A stretch of 64,000 nucleotides of DNA from Sinorhizobium chiapasense (GCF_036488675.1 NZ_CP133148.1:3060001-3124000); one strand, 5' to 3'; positions 20,395-32,619 are shown, counted from the stretch's first letter. A program made the numbers and translations. Notes: generated from the letters alone by a model not told the origin.

Positions 20395-21636
20395 TCAGCT
20401 TCTGTAGTCGCCGTTGATCTCGACATATTCCTTGGTCAGATCACAGGTATAGACGGTCGCACGGCCCGAACCGAGGCCTATGTCGACGCGGATCGGAATG
20501 TCTTCGCCTTTCATGACGGCACTTGCCGCCGCCTCCGAATAGTCCGGATCCCGCTCGCCCTCGACGGCAACGCGCACATCGCCGAACCAGATCGCGAGCC
20601 GGTCTCGTTCGGCCATCTCTCCGGACTTTCCTACGGCCATGACCACCCGACCCCAGTTCGCATCCTCGCCGGCAACTGCCGTCTTGACGAGCGGCGAATT
20701 GGCGATCGACAGCGCAATGCGCTTGGCCGCGGCATCGTTTTCGGCACCTTCGACGGTCACCGCGACCATCTTGCGGGCGCCCTCGCCGTCGCGCACCACC
20801 TGCAGAGCCAGATCGTGCAGCAGATCGTTGAGGGCGGCACGGAAGGCGTCGAGACGCGGATCGCCGGCGTCCACGACCTTCGCCTGGCCGTCCTTCGCCG
20901 CCGCGCTGGTTGCAAACAGCATCAGCGTGTCGGAGGTGGAGGTGTCGCTGTCGACCGTGACGGAGTTGAAGGTCGGGCCGACGCCGGCGGAAAGCAGGGC
21001 CTGAAGTGCCGGCGGCGCGATGTCCGCGTCCGTCACCACGAAGGAAAGCATCGTGGCCATATCGGGCGCGATCATGCCGGCGCCCTTGGCGATGCCGTTG
21101 ATCGTCACCGTAACGCCGCCGATCTCGGCACTGCGGGTCGCGACCTTCGTATAGGTATCCGTGGTCATGATCGCCTTGGCGGCCTCGAACCAGAAATCTT
21201 CCTCGGCGGAAACGGCAAGACCATCAAGGACGCCGGCGAATTTGGTCGCATCGAGCGGTTCGCCGATCACGCCGGTCGACGCGAGGAAGATCTCGCTCTC
21301 GCTGCATCCGACGGCCTTGGCCGCGGACTGCGCGGTAAGTTCGGTAGCCTCCCGCCCCTTCTTGCCCGTGAACGCATTGGCATTGCCCGAATTGACGACG
21401 ACGGCGCGTGCAACGCCTCCCGACAGATTCCTGCGGCAGAAATCGACCGGCGCCGACGGGCATTTCGATCGTGTGAAGACGCCAGCGACCGCAGCGGGCT
21501 CGTCGAAGATCATCATCAGCACGTCTGTGCGGTTCTTGTACTTGATCCCTGCCGCGGCCGTAGCCATCCGCACACCTCGAAGCGGCGGCATTTCGGCGAA
21601 GGTTTTCGGAGCGAGCGGAGAAACTGAGCCGGACAT
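20395..21636 (-). CDS. argJ: Bifunctional glutamate N-acetyltransferase / amino-acid N-acetyltransferase
   Basis: The 413-aa ornithine acetyltransferase has the self-cleavage site [17 protein letters not shown] (about residues 180-196), where the Thr of ATML becomes the N-terminal nucleophile of the beta chain. It transfers acetyl from N-acetylornithine to glutamate (cyclic arginine pathway) and may also use acetyl-CoA. It lies 132 bp downstream of the PPIase gene on the same strand. argH for the last step is at 40.9 kb. Confidence 0.96.
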   Translation of the reverse strand: MSGSVSPLAPKTFAEMPPLRGVRMATAAAGIKYKNRTDVLMMIFDEPAAVAGVFTRSKCPSAPVDFCRRNLSGGVARAVVVNSGNANAFTGKKGREATELTAQSAAKAVGCSESEIFLASTGVIGEPLDATKFAGVLDGLAVSAEEDFWFEAAKAIMTTDTYTKVATRSAEIGGVTVTINGIAKGAGMIAPDMATMLSFVVTDADIAPPALQALLSAGVGPTFNSVTVDSDTSTSDTLMLFATSAAAKDGQAKVVDAGDPRLDAFRAALNDLLHDLALQVVRDGEGARKMVAVTVEGAENDAAAKRIALSIANSPLVKTAVAGEDANWGRVVMAVGKSGEMAERDRLAIWFGDVRVAVEGERDPDYSEAAASAVMKGEDIPIRVDIGLGSGRATVYTCDLTKEYVEINGDYRS

Positions 21637-21768
21637 GGGATGAACCTGCTTTGGAGAAGCCTGGATACTGTTGCGACAAATGCCCGAACGGCATCGCGCC
21701 GTCGGGCATCGACAATGCGTGAAGCCGGATGTCGCTCGACCTTCGGCCTGGCGGCATCCGGCAAAAGC

Positions 21769-22623
21769 CTACTTCGTTTCCTGCGGCTTGTTGGCCTCGT
21801 CATAGGCCTTCTTGAGCGCCGGATCCAAAATTTCGACGCCGGTTTCCTTTTTCGCGGAAGCCAGAAGCTCAAGATATTTGTCACGCATGACGAGCTGACG
21901 AACCTGCGGCTCGACCTGTTCCAGCGTCGGCGGCGCCTGCGGCCGCTTGTCCTCGACGAGGATGACGTGGAAGCCGAACTGGGTCTTCACCGGGGTCTTG
22001 GTGTAGGTGCCCTTTTCGAGGGCGAAAGCGGCCGCCTCGAATTCCGGCACCATCCGGCCCTTGGCGAAGTAGCCCAGATCGCCGCCGTCGTCCTTGTTCG
22101 GATCGGACGACTTGGCCTTGGCGAGCTCGACGAAGCTCTTGCCGGCGTCGAGCTCCTGGATCACGGCCTTGGCCTCATCCTCGGTCTTCACCAGGATATG
22201 GCGTGCCTTGATCTCTTCCTGTGCCGGGATCGCGGCAATTTCCTTGTCGTAGCGTGCCTTGACGTCTTCCTTCGTCACCGCATCCACGACATGCTTCTTG
22301 AAGAACGCGTTGTGCAGCTCGCGCTCGGTAAGGTAGGCGATACGCTGCTTGAAGACGGCGTCGTCCTGGAGGCCTTCCTTCTCAGCGTTCTTTGCCAGAA
22401 GCTTGACGTCGATGACAGCCGAAAGCGCGGCAGCGCGTTTCTGCTCTTCCGGCATCTGCTGAAGCTGGGGATCAAGACCACCGAGAGCGAGATTGAGCTC
22501 GGATTGGCGGACCTCCTGCTCGCCTACCTTGGCGATTACCGGATCGGTTTCTTCGGCGCGCGCTCCGTTGACAGCGATCGCCGCGACGAAAACCGCAGCC
22601 ACCAAAGTCTTGTATCTGGACAT
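21769..22623 (-). CDS. Periplasmic parvulin-type peptidyl-prolyl cis-trans isomerase
   Basis: The 284-aa protein has a signal peptide (MSRYKTLVAAVFVAAIAVNG, cleavage after ARA about residue 23), an N-terminal SurA/PrsA-like helical chaperone region and a PpiC rotamase domain (about 135-230: IKARHILVKTEDEA, GGDLGYFAKGRMVPEFE, TQFGFHVILVED). It should assist folding of exported proteins in the periplasm. It is divergent from secA across 242 bp, which fits a role in export. Confidence 0.92.
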   Translation of the reverse strand: MSRYKTLVAAVFVAAIAVNGARAEETDPVIAKVGEQEVRQSELNLALGGLDPQLQQMPEEQKRAAALSAVIDVKLLAKNAEKEGLQDDAVFKQRIAYLTERELHNAFFKKHVVDAVTKEDVKARYDKEIAAIPAQEEIKARHILVKTEDEAKAVIQELDAGKSFVELAKAKSSDPNKDDGGDLGYFAKGRMVPEFEAAAFALEKGTYTKTPVKTQFGFHVILVEDKRPQAPPTLEQVEPQVRQLVMRDKYLELLASAKKETGVEILDPALKKAYDEANKPQETK

Positions 22624-22729
22624 TTCACTAACCTCTCACCATTGGCCGCCGGCGCGATTGCCTCTGGCCGTTGCGGCTGCACAACACCAGAATGTGGCCG
22701 TTCTGCAGCCATCCGGCAGTGCAAGTGCG

Positions 22730-22758
22730 TTGACATAATCCGACCCCCCTCTTATCTG
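22730..22758 (+). promoter_or_regulatory. Probable sigma-70 promoter of secA
   Basis: TTGACA at 22730-22735, 17-nt spacer, then TATCTG at 22753-22758 (or TTATCT with a 16-nt spacer). It lies about 108 bp before the secA ATG. Confidence 0.5.
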
Positions 22759-22865
22759 TCACGCAACCTCGCGTCCAGAACAGTTTCCGGGCGTTTCATG
22801 GCATTATGTGGTTTTTCAAGCCCAACCTGAAACCCTAGGCGACAAATAAAGAAAGGGCCATTCAT

Positions 22866-25577
<2,712 letters not shown>

Positions 25578-25592
25578 CCGGATGCCGGTCTA

Positions 25593-25671
25593 CTGCACGT
25601 GTCCTTAAGTCGGAGCCGATTTAAGGACACACATGCAGCCATTCGAAGTGCTACAGCGTCGTTTTGGCGTC
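25593..25671 (-). repeat. RIME-type repeat, truncated
   Basis: The A+T-richer palindrome is complete (CTGCACGTGTCCTTAAGTCG...CGATTTAAGGACACACATGCAG), but the G+C-rich palindrome stops after CAGCGTCGTTTTGGCGTC, 7 bp from the stop of the HhH gene. It lies between the convergent secA and HhH genes. Confidence 0.75.
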
Positions 25672-25678
25672 TGCCGCA

Positions 25679-25912
25679 TCAGCCTTCGCGTTCGTTCGCG
25701 AGGGCGATCAGGTTCTCAAGCGCCCGTATTCCCATCCGGTTGATGTGCCGCCGGCCGAGCGCCACATTGATTCTGAGCGCGAGTTCGGCGGCATCCGCAC
25801 CCTTCAAATCCGCCAGGCGCTCGATGCCGATCTCTTCCAGATAATCGATCATGCGCGGGCCTATCGAAAAGGCCCGCAGCATGAGCTGCCGCTCACCCTC
25901 GCTCAACGGCAT
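25679..25912 (-). CDS. Helix-hairpin-helix mini-protein
   Basis: The 77-aa protein is a small HhH unit: helix, then IDYLEEIGIERLADLKGADAAEL (hairpin LEEIGIERLADL at residues 24-35), ending INRMGIRALENLIALA. It resembles the short HhH proteins annotated as mitomycin-resistance/Cdd1-like; their function is not established. Non-specific DNA binding is the likely activity, by analogy. It converges on secA and is divergent from the flippase gene. A purine-rich AGGAGG Shine-Dalgarno precedes the ATG. Confidence 0.7.
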   Translation of the reverse strand: MPLSEGERQLMLRAFSIGPRMIDYLEEIGIERLADLKGADAAELALRINVALGRRHINRMGIRALENLIALANEREG

Positions 25913-26013
25913 GCACCACCTCCTTACCGAAACGTCCCGCTGAACCGTTTGTTAACGCTGATCTGGCAGAAGTGAAGCCCTGTATTGCGTAATGTCAGGG
26001 TGTCCTCGTGTTC

Positions 26014-27435
26014 ATGGCGGTATGTCAATCGGCCGGACGAATGCTGCCGTCGGCGCTGAGGCACCGCCTGTCTCCGCTGCTGGGCCGGTTTGCATCGGTC
26101 GCGTCCGGCGTCGACCCCAAAAGCCGTGCGCAACGCACAGCCCTGATCGCTTTCGCGATCCGCATCTTCAGTGCAGCCATTGCCCTCGTCTCGCAGATCG
26201 TTCTCGCTCGTCTGATGGGCGAGTTCGAATACGGCGTCTTCGTCTTCGTCTGGGTCCTCGCCATCCTGTTCGGCAACCTGTCCTGTCTCGGCCTGCACGC
26301 GGCCGTGATCCGCTTCGTACCGGAATATCAAACGGCAGGCGCCATGGCCGAAATCCGTGGGCTGACGACGGTGGCGCGTATCTTTGCACTGCTGTCGGCG
26401 ACGGCACTCGCCATGGTCGGCGCCATCGGTCTCTGGTTCTTTGCGGACATGATCGAGCACTATCATCTCGTCGCCCTTTATCTCGGCCTTGTCGCCCTGC
26501 CGATGATTGCGCTCGGCGACGTGATGGACGGCACGGCCCGCGCGCACAGCTGGCCGCTCGCGGCGATGAGCCCCACCTTCATAGTCCGGCCGCTGCTCAT
26601 CCTAGCCTTCATGGTGCTGGCCACCGCCGCCGGCTTGCCCAATTCGGCGAAGACCGCAATGGTCGCCGCGTTAGCGGCCACCTACGTCACGACGCTCGGG
26701 CAATTTCTCGCAATGACGCGGCGGTTACGCAGACGTTACGTTCGCGGGCCGATGAAGATCGACCTCGGACCATGGCTGCGCCTTTCCGTGCCGATATTTC
26801 TCGTCGAAGGTTTCAGTTTCCTGCTGACCAATTCCGACGTCGTGATCGTCGGGCTCTACCTGCCGCCAGACGACGTGGCGATCTACTTCGCCGCTGCTAA
26901 GACCATGGCTCTCGTCCATTTCGTCATGTTCGCCGTGAAGGCGGCGGCGGGCCCGCGCTTTTCCGAGGCGATGGCTTCCGGCGAAAGCCGCCAACTCGCC
27001 GAAATCGCAACCGAAAGCGCACACTGGTCCTTCTGGCCCTCGCTCGCGATGGGCAGCACGGTGCTTGTCGCCGGTCGTTTCCTGCTGTCGCTGTTCGGCC
27101 CGGCCTTTACCGCGGGCGCGCCGTTGATGGCGATCCTGTTTGCCGGGATTCTGGCCAAGGCCTTCGTCGGCCCCGTCGAAACTCTGCTGACCATGACCGG
27201 CCGGCAGAAGCTCTGTGCGATCCTTTACGCGACCGCGCTCGCCGTCAACATCGCGCTGAACATTGTCCTCATCCCGGCCTTCGGCCTGATCGGCGCAGCG
27301 TTCGCTACCGCCGGCGCGATGTTCTTCGAGGCGGCACTTCTGCACCTTGCTGCAAGACGCACTTTCGCCATCCCTCTCCTCGCTTTCGCGGGCGCAGGAA
27401 GCGGCAACGACAAGAACGAGGCGATCCGTCCATGA
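26014..27435 (+). CDS. Polysaccharide biosynthesis flippase (MOP/Wzx-like)
   Basis: The 473-aa integral membrane protein has about 12 hydrophobic helices, starting after a 40-residue basic N-terminus (AIRIFSAAIALVSQIVLARL is the first core helix). This is the MOP-superfamily layout of Wzx/MurJ-like lipid-linked sugar flippases. The ATG at 26014 is chosen; a GTG at 26008 and an ATG at 26041 are alternatives. Its last codons overlap the ATG of the next gene by 4 nt (ATGA), so the two proteins are translationally coupled. No glycosyltransferase is nearby, so the lipid-linked substrate is unknown. Confidence 0.85.
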   Translation: MAVCQSAGRMLPSALRHRLSPLLGRFASVASGVDPKSRAQRTALIAFAIRIFSAAIALVSQIVLARLMGEFEYGVFVFVWVLAILFGNLSCLGLHAAVIRFVPEYQTAGAMAEIRGLTTVARIFALLSATALAMVGAIGLWFFADMIEHYHLVALYLGLVALPMIALGDVMDGTARAHSWPLAAMSPTFIVRPLLILAFMVLATAAGLPNSAKTAMVAALAATYVTTLGQFLAMTRRLRRRYVRGPMKIDLGPWLRLSVPIFLVEGFSFLLTNSDVVIVGLYLPPDDVAIYFAAAKTMALVHFVMFAVKAAAGPRFSEAMASGESRQLAEIATESAHWSFWPSLAMGSTVLVAGRFLLSLFGPAFTAGAPLMAILFAGILAKAFVGPVETLLTMTGRQKLCAILYATALAVNIALNIVLIPAFGLIGAAFATAGAMFFEAALLHLAARRTFAIPLLAFAGAGSGNDKNEAIRP

Positions 27436-28706
27436 TCGGCAATACACCCTTTCCCGGAGACACGAACGGCAGGGCGAGCCGCCTGCTCGGTGGATTGGCC
27501 CAGCCCGGCTTCGATGCGTCGCGACCAGAACAGACCGTCAGCGTGGGGCGGCCTGGCCGCTACCTTTCGATCTATTCCGCAAGGGCCGGCTACGAACTGC
27601 AGCGAGAGCTCGATTTTCTCTCCAACCGCGCGATAGAACCGAACATATTCTTCACGGGCCGCTTCCTGGCGCCGGCGATGCCGCGACTCGAGGACCGGAT
27701 CATCCGGCTCGCCGTGATCCGGGACAACAGTGAGCGCCGCAGCCGAATGCGCTTCCTCATGCCGTTTTCGATCGAGAAGCCGGGTTTCGCGATCGGCGCG
27801 TCCATCATTCGTGCCTGGTCCAACCCGTTTGGCCCGCTGGGCGTGCCGCTGCTCGATGCAGAAGATGCGGCCGAAACGATCAGTAATCTTTACGAAGCGC
27901 TGGCCACGCCCTCGTCCGGCCTGCCGCCGGTGCTCGTGCTCCCGGATGTGAGGCTCAAGGGCCGGTTCGCACAGCTCGCACGCGCCGTGGCGATCAGCGA
28001 AAACCTGCCGCTCACCGTGACCGACACCTTTGAACGGCCGATGCTCGAAAGCCTGCTCGACGGCCCGACCTATTTGCGCAAGGCAATCAAGCGCGCGCAT
28101 TTCAAGGAATTGCGGCGCCAGTGGAAGAACCTCGAAAAGCACGGACGCCTGATCTACAACGTCGCGCGCCAGCCGGAGGAGATCCGGGTGCGCATGGAGG
28201 AGTTCCTGGCGCTGGAGGCTTCCGGCTGGAAGGGACGAGAACGCAGTGCCATGGTCACGGATCGCTTCCGTGCCGCCTTTGCCCGCGAGGCGATCACCAA
28301 TCTCGCCGAAACGGACAGCGTCCGCATCCACACACTCGATCTCGACGGCAAGGCGATCGCCGCCATGGTCGTTCTGCTCATGGCCGGCGAGGCCTATACG
28401 TGGAAGACCGCCTATGACGAGCGATATGCGTTATATTCCCCGGGCAAGCTGCTGCTCGCCGAACTGACGGAATGGCACCTCGACGACGCCAACATCGCCC
28501 GCTCCGATTCCTGCGCGGTGCCCGACCATCCGATGATAGGCCGCTTCTGGCAGGAGCGCGAGGAGATGGGAACGCTCGTCATCGGCTTGCAGTCAATCCG
28601 TGACCGCGACGTCCGCCAGGTTGCAGCCCAGCTCCACCTCTATCGCAATACCCGAAACATGGCGCGGCTGCTGCGCGAGAAGATACGGGCGCTTGCCGGC
28701 CGCTAG
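27432..28706 (+). CDS. FemAB/BioF2-like (GNAT-fold) acyltransferase
   Basis: The 424-aa soluble protein has a C-terminal half (about residues 200-370) like the Acetyltransf_6/BioF2-like family of the CelD/BcsL type: FKELRRQWKNLEKHG, then EFLALEASGWKG, then the strand-helix TLDLDGKAIAAMVVLLMAGEAYTWKTAYDE. Such enzymes transfer acyl or aminoacyl groups onto cell-envelope glycans, cellulose precursors or peptides. Coupling to the flippase suggests it modifies the flipped glycan or its lipid carrier on the cytoplasmic side; this is inference. The stop codon TAG overlaps the first bases of a RIME fragment. Confidence 0.78.
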   Translation: MIGNTPFPGDTNGRASRLLGGLAQPGFDASRPEQTVSVGRPGRYLSIYSARAGYELQRELDFLSNRAIEPNIFFTGRFLAPAMPRLEDRIIRLAVIRDNSERRSRMRFLMPFSIEKPGFAIGASIIRAWSNPFGPLGVPLLDAEDAAETISNLYEALATPSSGLPPVLVLPDVRLKGRFAQLARAVAISENLPLTVTDTFERPMLESLLDGPTYLRKAIKRAHFKELRRQWKNLEKHGRLIYNVARQPEEIRVRMEEFLALEASGWKGRERSAMVTDRFRAAFAREAITNLAETDSVRIHTLDLDGKAIAAMVVLLMAGEAYTWKTAYDERYALYSPGKLLLAELTEWHLDDANIARSDSCAVPDHPMIGRFWQEREEMGTLVIGLQSIRDRDVRQVAAQLHLYRNTRNMARLLREKIRALAGR

Positions 28707-28745
28707 AGCGTCCTTTGTGCGTCCTGAAGGACGCACGGCGCTGTA
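28705..28745 (-). repeat. RIME half-element (G+C-rich palindrome only)
   Basis: AGAGCGTCCTTTGTGCGTCC...GGACGCACGGCGCTGTA. It begins inside the stop codon of the upstream acyltransferase gene and ends 9 bp from the convergent AMP-binding gene stop. Confidence 0.75.
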
Positions 28746-28754
28746 ATGCCGCCG

Positions 28755-30392
28755 CTACCTGCGAAGCGCTTCGGCAGCCGCCCGGTCGCGCAAGAGACGG
28801 CGGATCACCTTTCCCGAGGTCGTCAGCGGCAGGCTGTCGACGAACTCGATCTCGCGCGGGTATTCGTGCATGGAGAGCCTGGTTTTCACCCAATCGCGAA
28901 TCCCCGCCGCGGCCTCCTCATCGGCGGAGACGCCCGGCTTCAGCACCACATAGGCCTTGACGATCTCCGTGCGGACCGGATCGGGCTTGCCGACGACCGC
29001 CGCCAGTTGAACGTCGGGATGGCCCGCCAGACAATCCTCGATCTCGCCCGGACCGATGCGGTAACCGGACGAGGTGATGACGTCGTCATCACGGCCGAAG
29101 AAGGTGAAGTAACCGTCCGCGTCCATCACGCCCTGGTCCCCGGTCGTCATCCAGTCACCGATGAACTTCGTTTCCGTCGCCCGCTCGTTGCGCCAATAGC
29201 CGAGGAACATCACCGGATCCGGGCGCTGCACAGCCACCTGCCCGACCGTGCCCGGCGGCAGGATCGTCCCTTCGCCGTCAATGATCGCCACCCTGTGACC
29301 GGGTGCCGCCTTACCCATGGAGCCCGGCTTCAAGACACCGAGATCCGCGGCCGAGGAGACGACGATATTGCACTCCGTCTGGCCGTAGAACTCGCTGACT
29401 TCGATCCCGAGCGCTGCCTTTGCCCATTCGAAGGTCTCCCGCCCGAGCGCCTCGCCTGCGGAGCCGATCGTCCGCAGCTTGAGAGCATAATGGTCACGCG
29501 GCCGGTCGACGCCCTTCAGGAGCCGAAGCGCCGTCGGCGGAATGAAAGCGTTGCGCACCTCCATCTCTTCCAGGATCCGGAAGGCCATATGCGGATCGAA
29601 TTTCTGCGCCGGTGAGGAAACAACCGGTACGCCGAGCAGCAGCGACGGCAGCAGCGCGTTCAGAAGCCCGCCAGCCCAGGCCCAGTCGGCCGGAGTCCAC
29701 ATCCGGTCGCCCGGCTGCGGCAGGAAGTGATGATGGAACTGGAAGCCCGGCAGGTGACCGAGCAGGACGCGATGGCCGTGCAGTGCCCCCTTCGGCGGGC
29801 CCGTTGTGCCGGAGGTGTAGATCATCAGCGCCGGATCGTCCGGCGTCGTATCGGCGGCCGCAAAACGCTTCCCGCTGTTTGCGAGCCGGTCGAAACGAAC
29901 CGTGCCTGATTCATCCTCTTCATCCGCCAACACGATGAGACCGAGTTCCGGGAGTTTGTCCCGGATCGCCGCAAGCCGCTGGTAGCCAAACCGGTTGGTG
30001 ACGATCGCAGTCGCTCCCGCATCCAGTAGCCGGTATTCGAGTGCGTCGACACCGAACAGCAAAGCGAGCGGCAAGGCGATCGCGCCGAGCTTGTAGGTCG
30101 CAGCATGCGCGATCGCGGCCTCGAACCCCTGTGGCAGGAAGATGGCGACACGATCACCGCGCTTGACGCCATAGTCTGCCAATCCCGCCGCAAAAGCGGA
30201 CGAGCGCGCCGCAAACGCACCATAGGTCAGAGACAGATGCCCACCGTCAGGCCTGAAATGCTGAAGGCAGACACGCTCCGGCTCCCGCTCGGCCCAGGCA
30301 TCGCTGACGGCGACGCCGATGTTGAACTTCTCCGGAATCCACCAACGGAAATCGCGGTAGAGTTCATCGTAGTTTTCGATCTTCGGGAGCAT
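28755..30392 (-). CDS. AMP-forming acyl-CoA synthetase
   Basis: The 545-aa adenylate-forming enzyme has the P-loop-like motif YTSGTTGPPKG (about residue 190), FYGQTECN (about 345), a YFTFFGRDDDVITSSGYRIGP hinge region and the catalytic lysine motif near the C-terminus (LPLTTSGKVIRR). Overall it resembles acetyl-/medium-chain acyl-CoA synthetases of the AcsA/MACS kind, which make acyl-CoA from a carboxylic acid, ATP and CoA. The natural acid cannot be told from sequence. The ATG at 30392 begins MLPKIENYDELYRDFRWW, the conserved family start. It converges on the acyltransferase gene. Confidence 0.88.
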   Translation of the reverse strand: MLPKIENYDELYRDFRWWIPEKFNIGVAVSDAWAEREPERVCLQHFRPDGGHLSLTYGAFAARSSAFAAGLADYGVKRGDRVAIFLPQGFEAAIAHAATYKLGAIALPLALLFGVDALEYRLLDAGATAIVTNRFGYQRLAAIRDKLPELGLIVLADEEDESGTVRFDRLANSGKRFAAADTTPDDPALMIYTSGTTGPPKGALHGHRVLLGHLPGFQFHHHFLPQPGDRMWTPADWAWAGGLLNALLPSLLLGVPVVSSPAQKFDPHMAFRILEEMEVRNAFIPPTALRLLKGVDRPRDHYALKLRTIGSAGEALGRETFEWAKAALGIEVSEFYGQTECNIVVSSAADLGVLKPGSMGKAAPGHRVAIIDGEGTILPPGTVGQVAVQRPDPVMFLGYWRNERATETKFIGDWMTTGDQGVMDADGYFTFFGRDDDVITSSGYRIGPGEIEDCLAGHPDVQLAAVVGKPDPVRTEIVKAYVVLKPGVSADEEAAAGIRDWVKTRLSMHEYPREIEFVDSLPLTTSGKVIRRLLRDRAAAEALRR

Positions 30393-30497
30393 AGGCGACC
30401 GCAACAGAGTTTTCCGCCATGCAGCTAGCATTTTCGCACCCGCCTGTTCAATGGAGGTGCGGCTACGGAACCTCTCCGATCGTCTGGGGGGGTGTGG

Positions 30498-30582
30498 TGG
30501 TGCCCCATGCCGGGGTCGAACCAGCACTCCTTTCGGAACTCGATTTTGAGTCGAGCGCGTCTACCAATTCCGCCAATGGGGC
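30498..30582 (-). tRNA. tRNA-Leu (anticodon CAA)
   Basis: The minus strand reads GCCCCATTGGCGGAATTGG..., with a 7-bp acceptor stem (GCCCCAT / ATGGGGC), a class II long variable arm, TTCGA in the T loop and an anticodon stem-loop CTCGA-CTCAAAA-TCGAG giving anticodon CAA (decodes UUG). CCA is encoded at the 3' end (30498-30500 complement). Layout matches E. coli tRNA-Leu(CAA). Confidence 0.93.
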
Positions 30583-30607
30583 TCAGGCTGTGATGTCAGC
30601 GGTTTGC

Positions 30608-30637
30608 GATTTACACGATCGATTTCGCGCCGGTCAA
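30608..30637 (-). promoter_or_regulatory. Possible sigma-70 promoter of tRNA-Leu
   Basis: On the minus strand TTGACC (30632-30637), 18-nt spacer, then TAAATC (30608-30613), ending about 26 bp before the mature tRNA 5' end. The -35 is good, the -10 weak. Confidence 0.4.
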
Positions 30638-30794
30638 CCGCGAAAATGCATTTCGCCATCCGGCGATCACAAAAGCGTGCAACCGGTGTGTCGTGCGGGC
30701 AATTTACAGCGCCGCTGATCCTTCCTAAGAAGGCGTCGGTAATTGCCGGCCGGCCGCCAAGCCGTCCACCCTGTCGCTCGACCGCGAGGTATCC

Positions 30795-31304
30795 ATGACC
30801 GCAGCTTCCGTCGCCCAACGCCAGCATCTGGTTGGCGCCGTTCTCGTCACGCTCGGCATGGCGGCAACTGTCGGCGGCGCGCTCGGCTTCGAGCATATCG
30901 GCGGCTACATCCCCTGTGCGCTCTGCCTGCTGCAGCGCAATCCCTATTACTACGGCATTCCGCTCGGCCTTCTGGCCATCATGTCGAGCGCTCTCAAGTT
31001 GCCGGTCTGGATCACGCGAACGCTGCTTCTGCTCGTCGGCATCGTGATGCTCGTCGGCGCGGGCATGGGCGTCTATCACTCGGGCGTCGAATGGCATTTC
31101 TGGGAGGGACCGTCGACCTGCGCGACAGCCGCCCAAGGCGTCTCGTCCGATGTCGGGGACCTGCTCGGCGATCTCGATGCGAAGCATGCCCCCTCCTGCA
31201 CGGATGCGGCACTCCGCGTGCTCGGACTCTCCTTTGCAGGCTGGAACGTGATCGCAAGCCTTATGCTGGCTGCGATCGCATTGCGCGGCGCCGCCAAGGC
31301 TTGA
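30795..31304 (+). CDS. Disulfide bond formation protein B (DsbB family)
   Basis: The 169-aa membrane protein has four hydrophobic helices and the two periplasmic cysteine pairs of DsbB: CALC (about residues 41-44) and the pair in STCATAAQG and APSCTDA (about 107 and 134). It reoxidises a DsbA-type enzyme by passing electrons to ubiquinone. It converges on the HNH gene with only 3 bp between stops. Confidence 0.9.
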   Translation: MTAASVAQRQHLVGAVLVTLGMAATVGGALGFEHIGGYIPCALCLLQRNPYYYGIPLGLLAIMSSALKLPVWITRTLLLLVGIVMLVGAGMGVYHSGVEWHFWEGPSTCATAAQGVSSDVGDLLGDLDAKHAPSCTDAALRVLGLSFAGWNVIASLMLAAIALRGAAKA

Positions 31305-31307
31305 CCA

Positions 31308-31865
31308 TCACGGCTGCAGTTCGACATCCCAGTAGAGATAGTCCATCCAGCTTTCGTGCAGATGGTTCGGCGGGAAGAGCCGGCCGTTGTTGTGCAGGTC
31401 CTGCACTGTCGGCTGGTACGGCCTCTGATGCGGGAACATGTTGGCCTGCCGCGGCAGCTTGCTGCCCTTGCGCAGGTTGCAGGGCGAACAGGCGGCCACG
31501 ACATTTTCCCAGGTCGTCAGGCCGCCGTGGGCGCGCGGCACCACATGGTCGAAGGTCAAATCGTCAGGCGATCCGCAATACTGGCACTCGAACTTGTCAC
31601 GGAGGAAGACGTTGAACCGGGTGAACGCCGGATGGCGCGACGGCTGCACGTAACTCTTGAGACAAACGACGCTCGGCAGCCGCATCGAAAAGCTGGGCGA
31701 AGAGACGGAATGTTCGTATTCGGCGAGGATCGTGACGCGGTCAAGGAAGACGGCCTTGATCGCGTCCTGCCAGGACCAGAGCGACAAGGGGTAATAACTC
31801 AGCGGCCGGTAGTCGGCGTTCAAAACGAGCGCCGGCAGGGCTTGCGGTGAGACTGCAATCGTCAA
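31308..31865 (-). CDS. HNH endonuclease family protein
   Basis: The 185-aa protein has an HNH fold around FECQYCGSPDDLTFDHVVPR, then HGGLTTWENVVAACSPCN: CxxC zinc pairs, the DH of the first motif and N/H of the last. Similar proteins sit in single copy in most alphaproteobacterial cores; the role is unknown. I chose the TTG at 31865 (MTIAVSPQAL) because GGAG lies 7 nt upstream and no ATG fits; the longer frame from 31937 has no homology-like sequence. It is not linked to any restriction or phage gene here. Confidence 0.85.
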   Translation of the reverse strand: MTIAVSPQALPALVLNADYRPLSYYPLSLWSWQDAIKAVFLDRVTILAEYEHSVSSPSFSMRLPSVVCLKSYVQPSRHPAFTRFNVFLRDKFECQYCGSPDDLTFDHVVPRAHGGLTTWENVVAACSPCNLRKGSKLPRQANMFPHQRPYQPTVQDLHNNGRLFPPNHLHESWMDYLYWDVELQP

Positions 31866-31971
31866 GCGTATTCTCCTGATCGATTCGGCATCTGCACCTT
31901 CTATATTAGTCGTGTTGCGACAGGATTGTGAAGCCACAAAGAAAAACGGCGCGAAGGATTCGCTTTTTTCT

Positions 31972-32619
31972 TCAAGGCGTCACCGGCAGCGCATCACGCC
32001 GCATTTCCTGTGCATAATAGGCCCAGAACAGCCGCGCGGCGACGCTGCGCCACGGTGACCAGGAGGTCGCAAGCGAATCAATCTCGCTCGCCGTCGGGCG
32101 CAGGTCGAACTCCAGCGCATGGCCGATGGCGTTCTGCAGCGCAACGTCGCCGGACGGAAAGACGTCCGGATGGCCGGCGCAGAAAAGCAGGTAGACCTCC
32201 GCCGTCCAGCGACCGACCCCCTTGATTGCCGTCAATTCGTGGATCGCCACGGCGGCCTCGGCGTTGCAGATGGCGTCAAGGTCGATCTCCCCGGCAACCG
32301 CAGCGGCCGCGACGCGCCGCAACGTGTCGGCCTTGGCGCGGGAGAGGCCGAATTGCCGGCAATCTTCGTCGCCGAGAGAAAGGACTGCGCCCGGACTGAT
32401 CTCGCCGAGAGCGGCCTCCATGCGCCGCCAGATCGCGGCAGCGCTCGCCTTCGAGACCATTTGCGACACGATGATGTTCGCGATACCGCGATAGCCCGGA
32501 TCCGTTCGCCTGAGTGGCACTGGACCCGCCTTGGCGACCACGTGCTCGAGACGGGCGTCGAGCATTATCAGACCGGCAAGCCCAGCCTCGATATCCTCGT
32601 GTGTCCGGATGATCCGCAT
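31972..32619 (-). CDS. DNA-3-methyladenine glycosylase (AlkA-type HhH-GPD)
   Basis: The 215-aa protein is an HhH-GPD glycosylase: the hairpin and catalytic stretch reads TAIKGVGRWTAEVYLLF, then GHPDVFPSGD, whose final Asp is the catalytic residue. It excises alkylated bases in base-excision repair. It is shorter than E. coli AlkA (282 aa) and lacks the Ada-like N-terminal domain, matching the short AlkA class. The ATG at 32619 follows GGAGGG; a RIME repeat ends just 11 bp upstream, and the open frame continues through it. Confidence 0.88.
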   Translation of the reverse strand: MRIIRTHEDIEAGLAGLIMLDARLEHVVAKAGPVPLRRTDPGYRGIANIIVSQMVSKASAAAIWRRMEAALGEISPGAVLSLGDEDCRQFGLSRAKADTLRRVAAAAVAGEIDLDAICNAEAAVAIHELTAIKGVGRWTAEVYLLFCAGHPDVFPSGDVALQNAIGHALEFDLRPTASEIDSLATSWSPWRSVAARLFWAYYAQEMRRDALPVTP

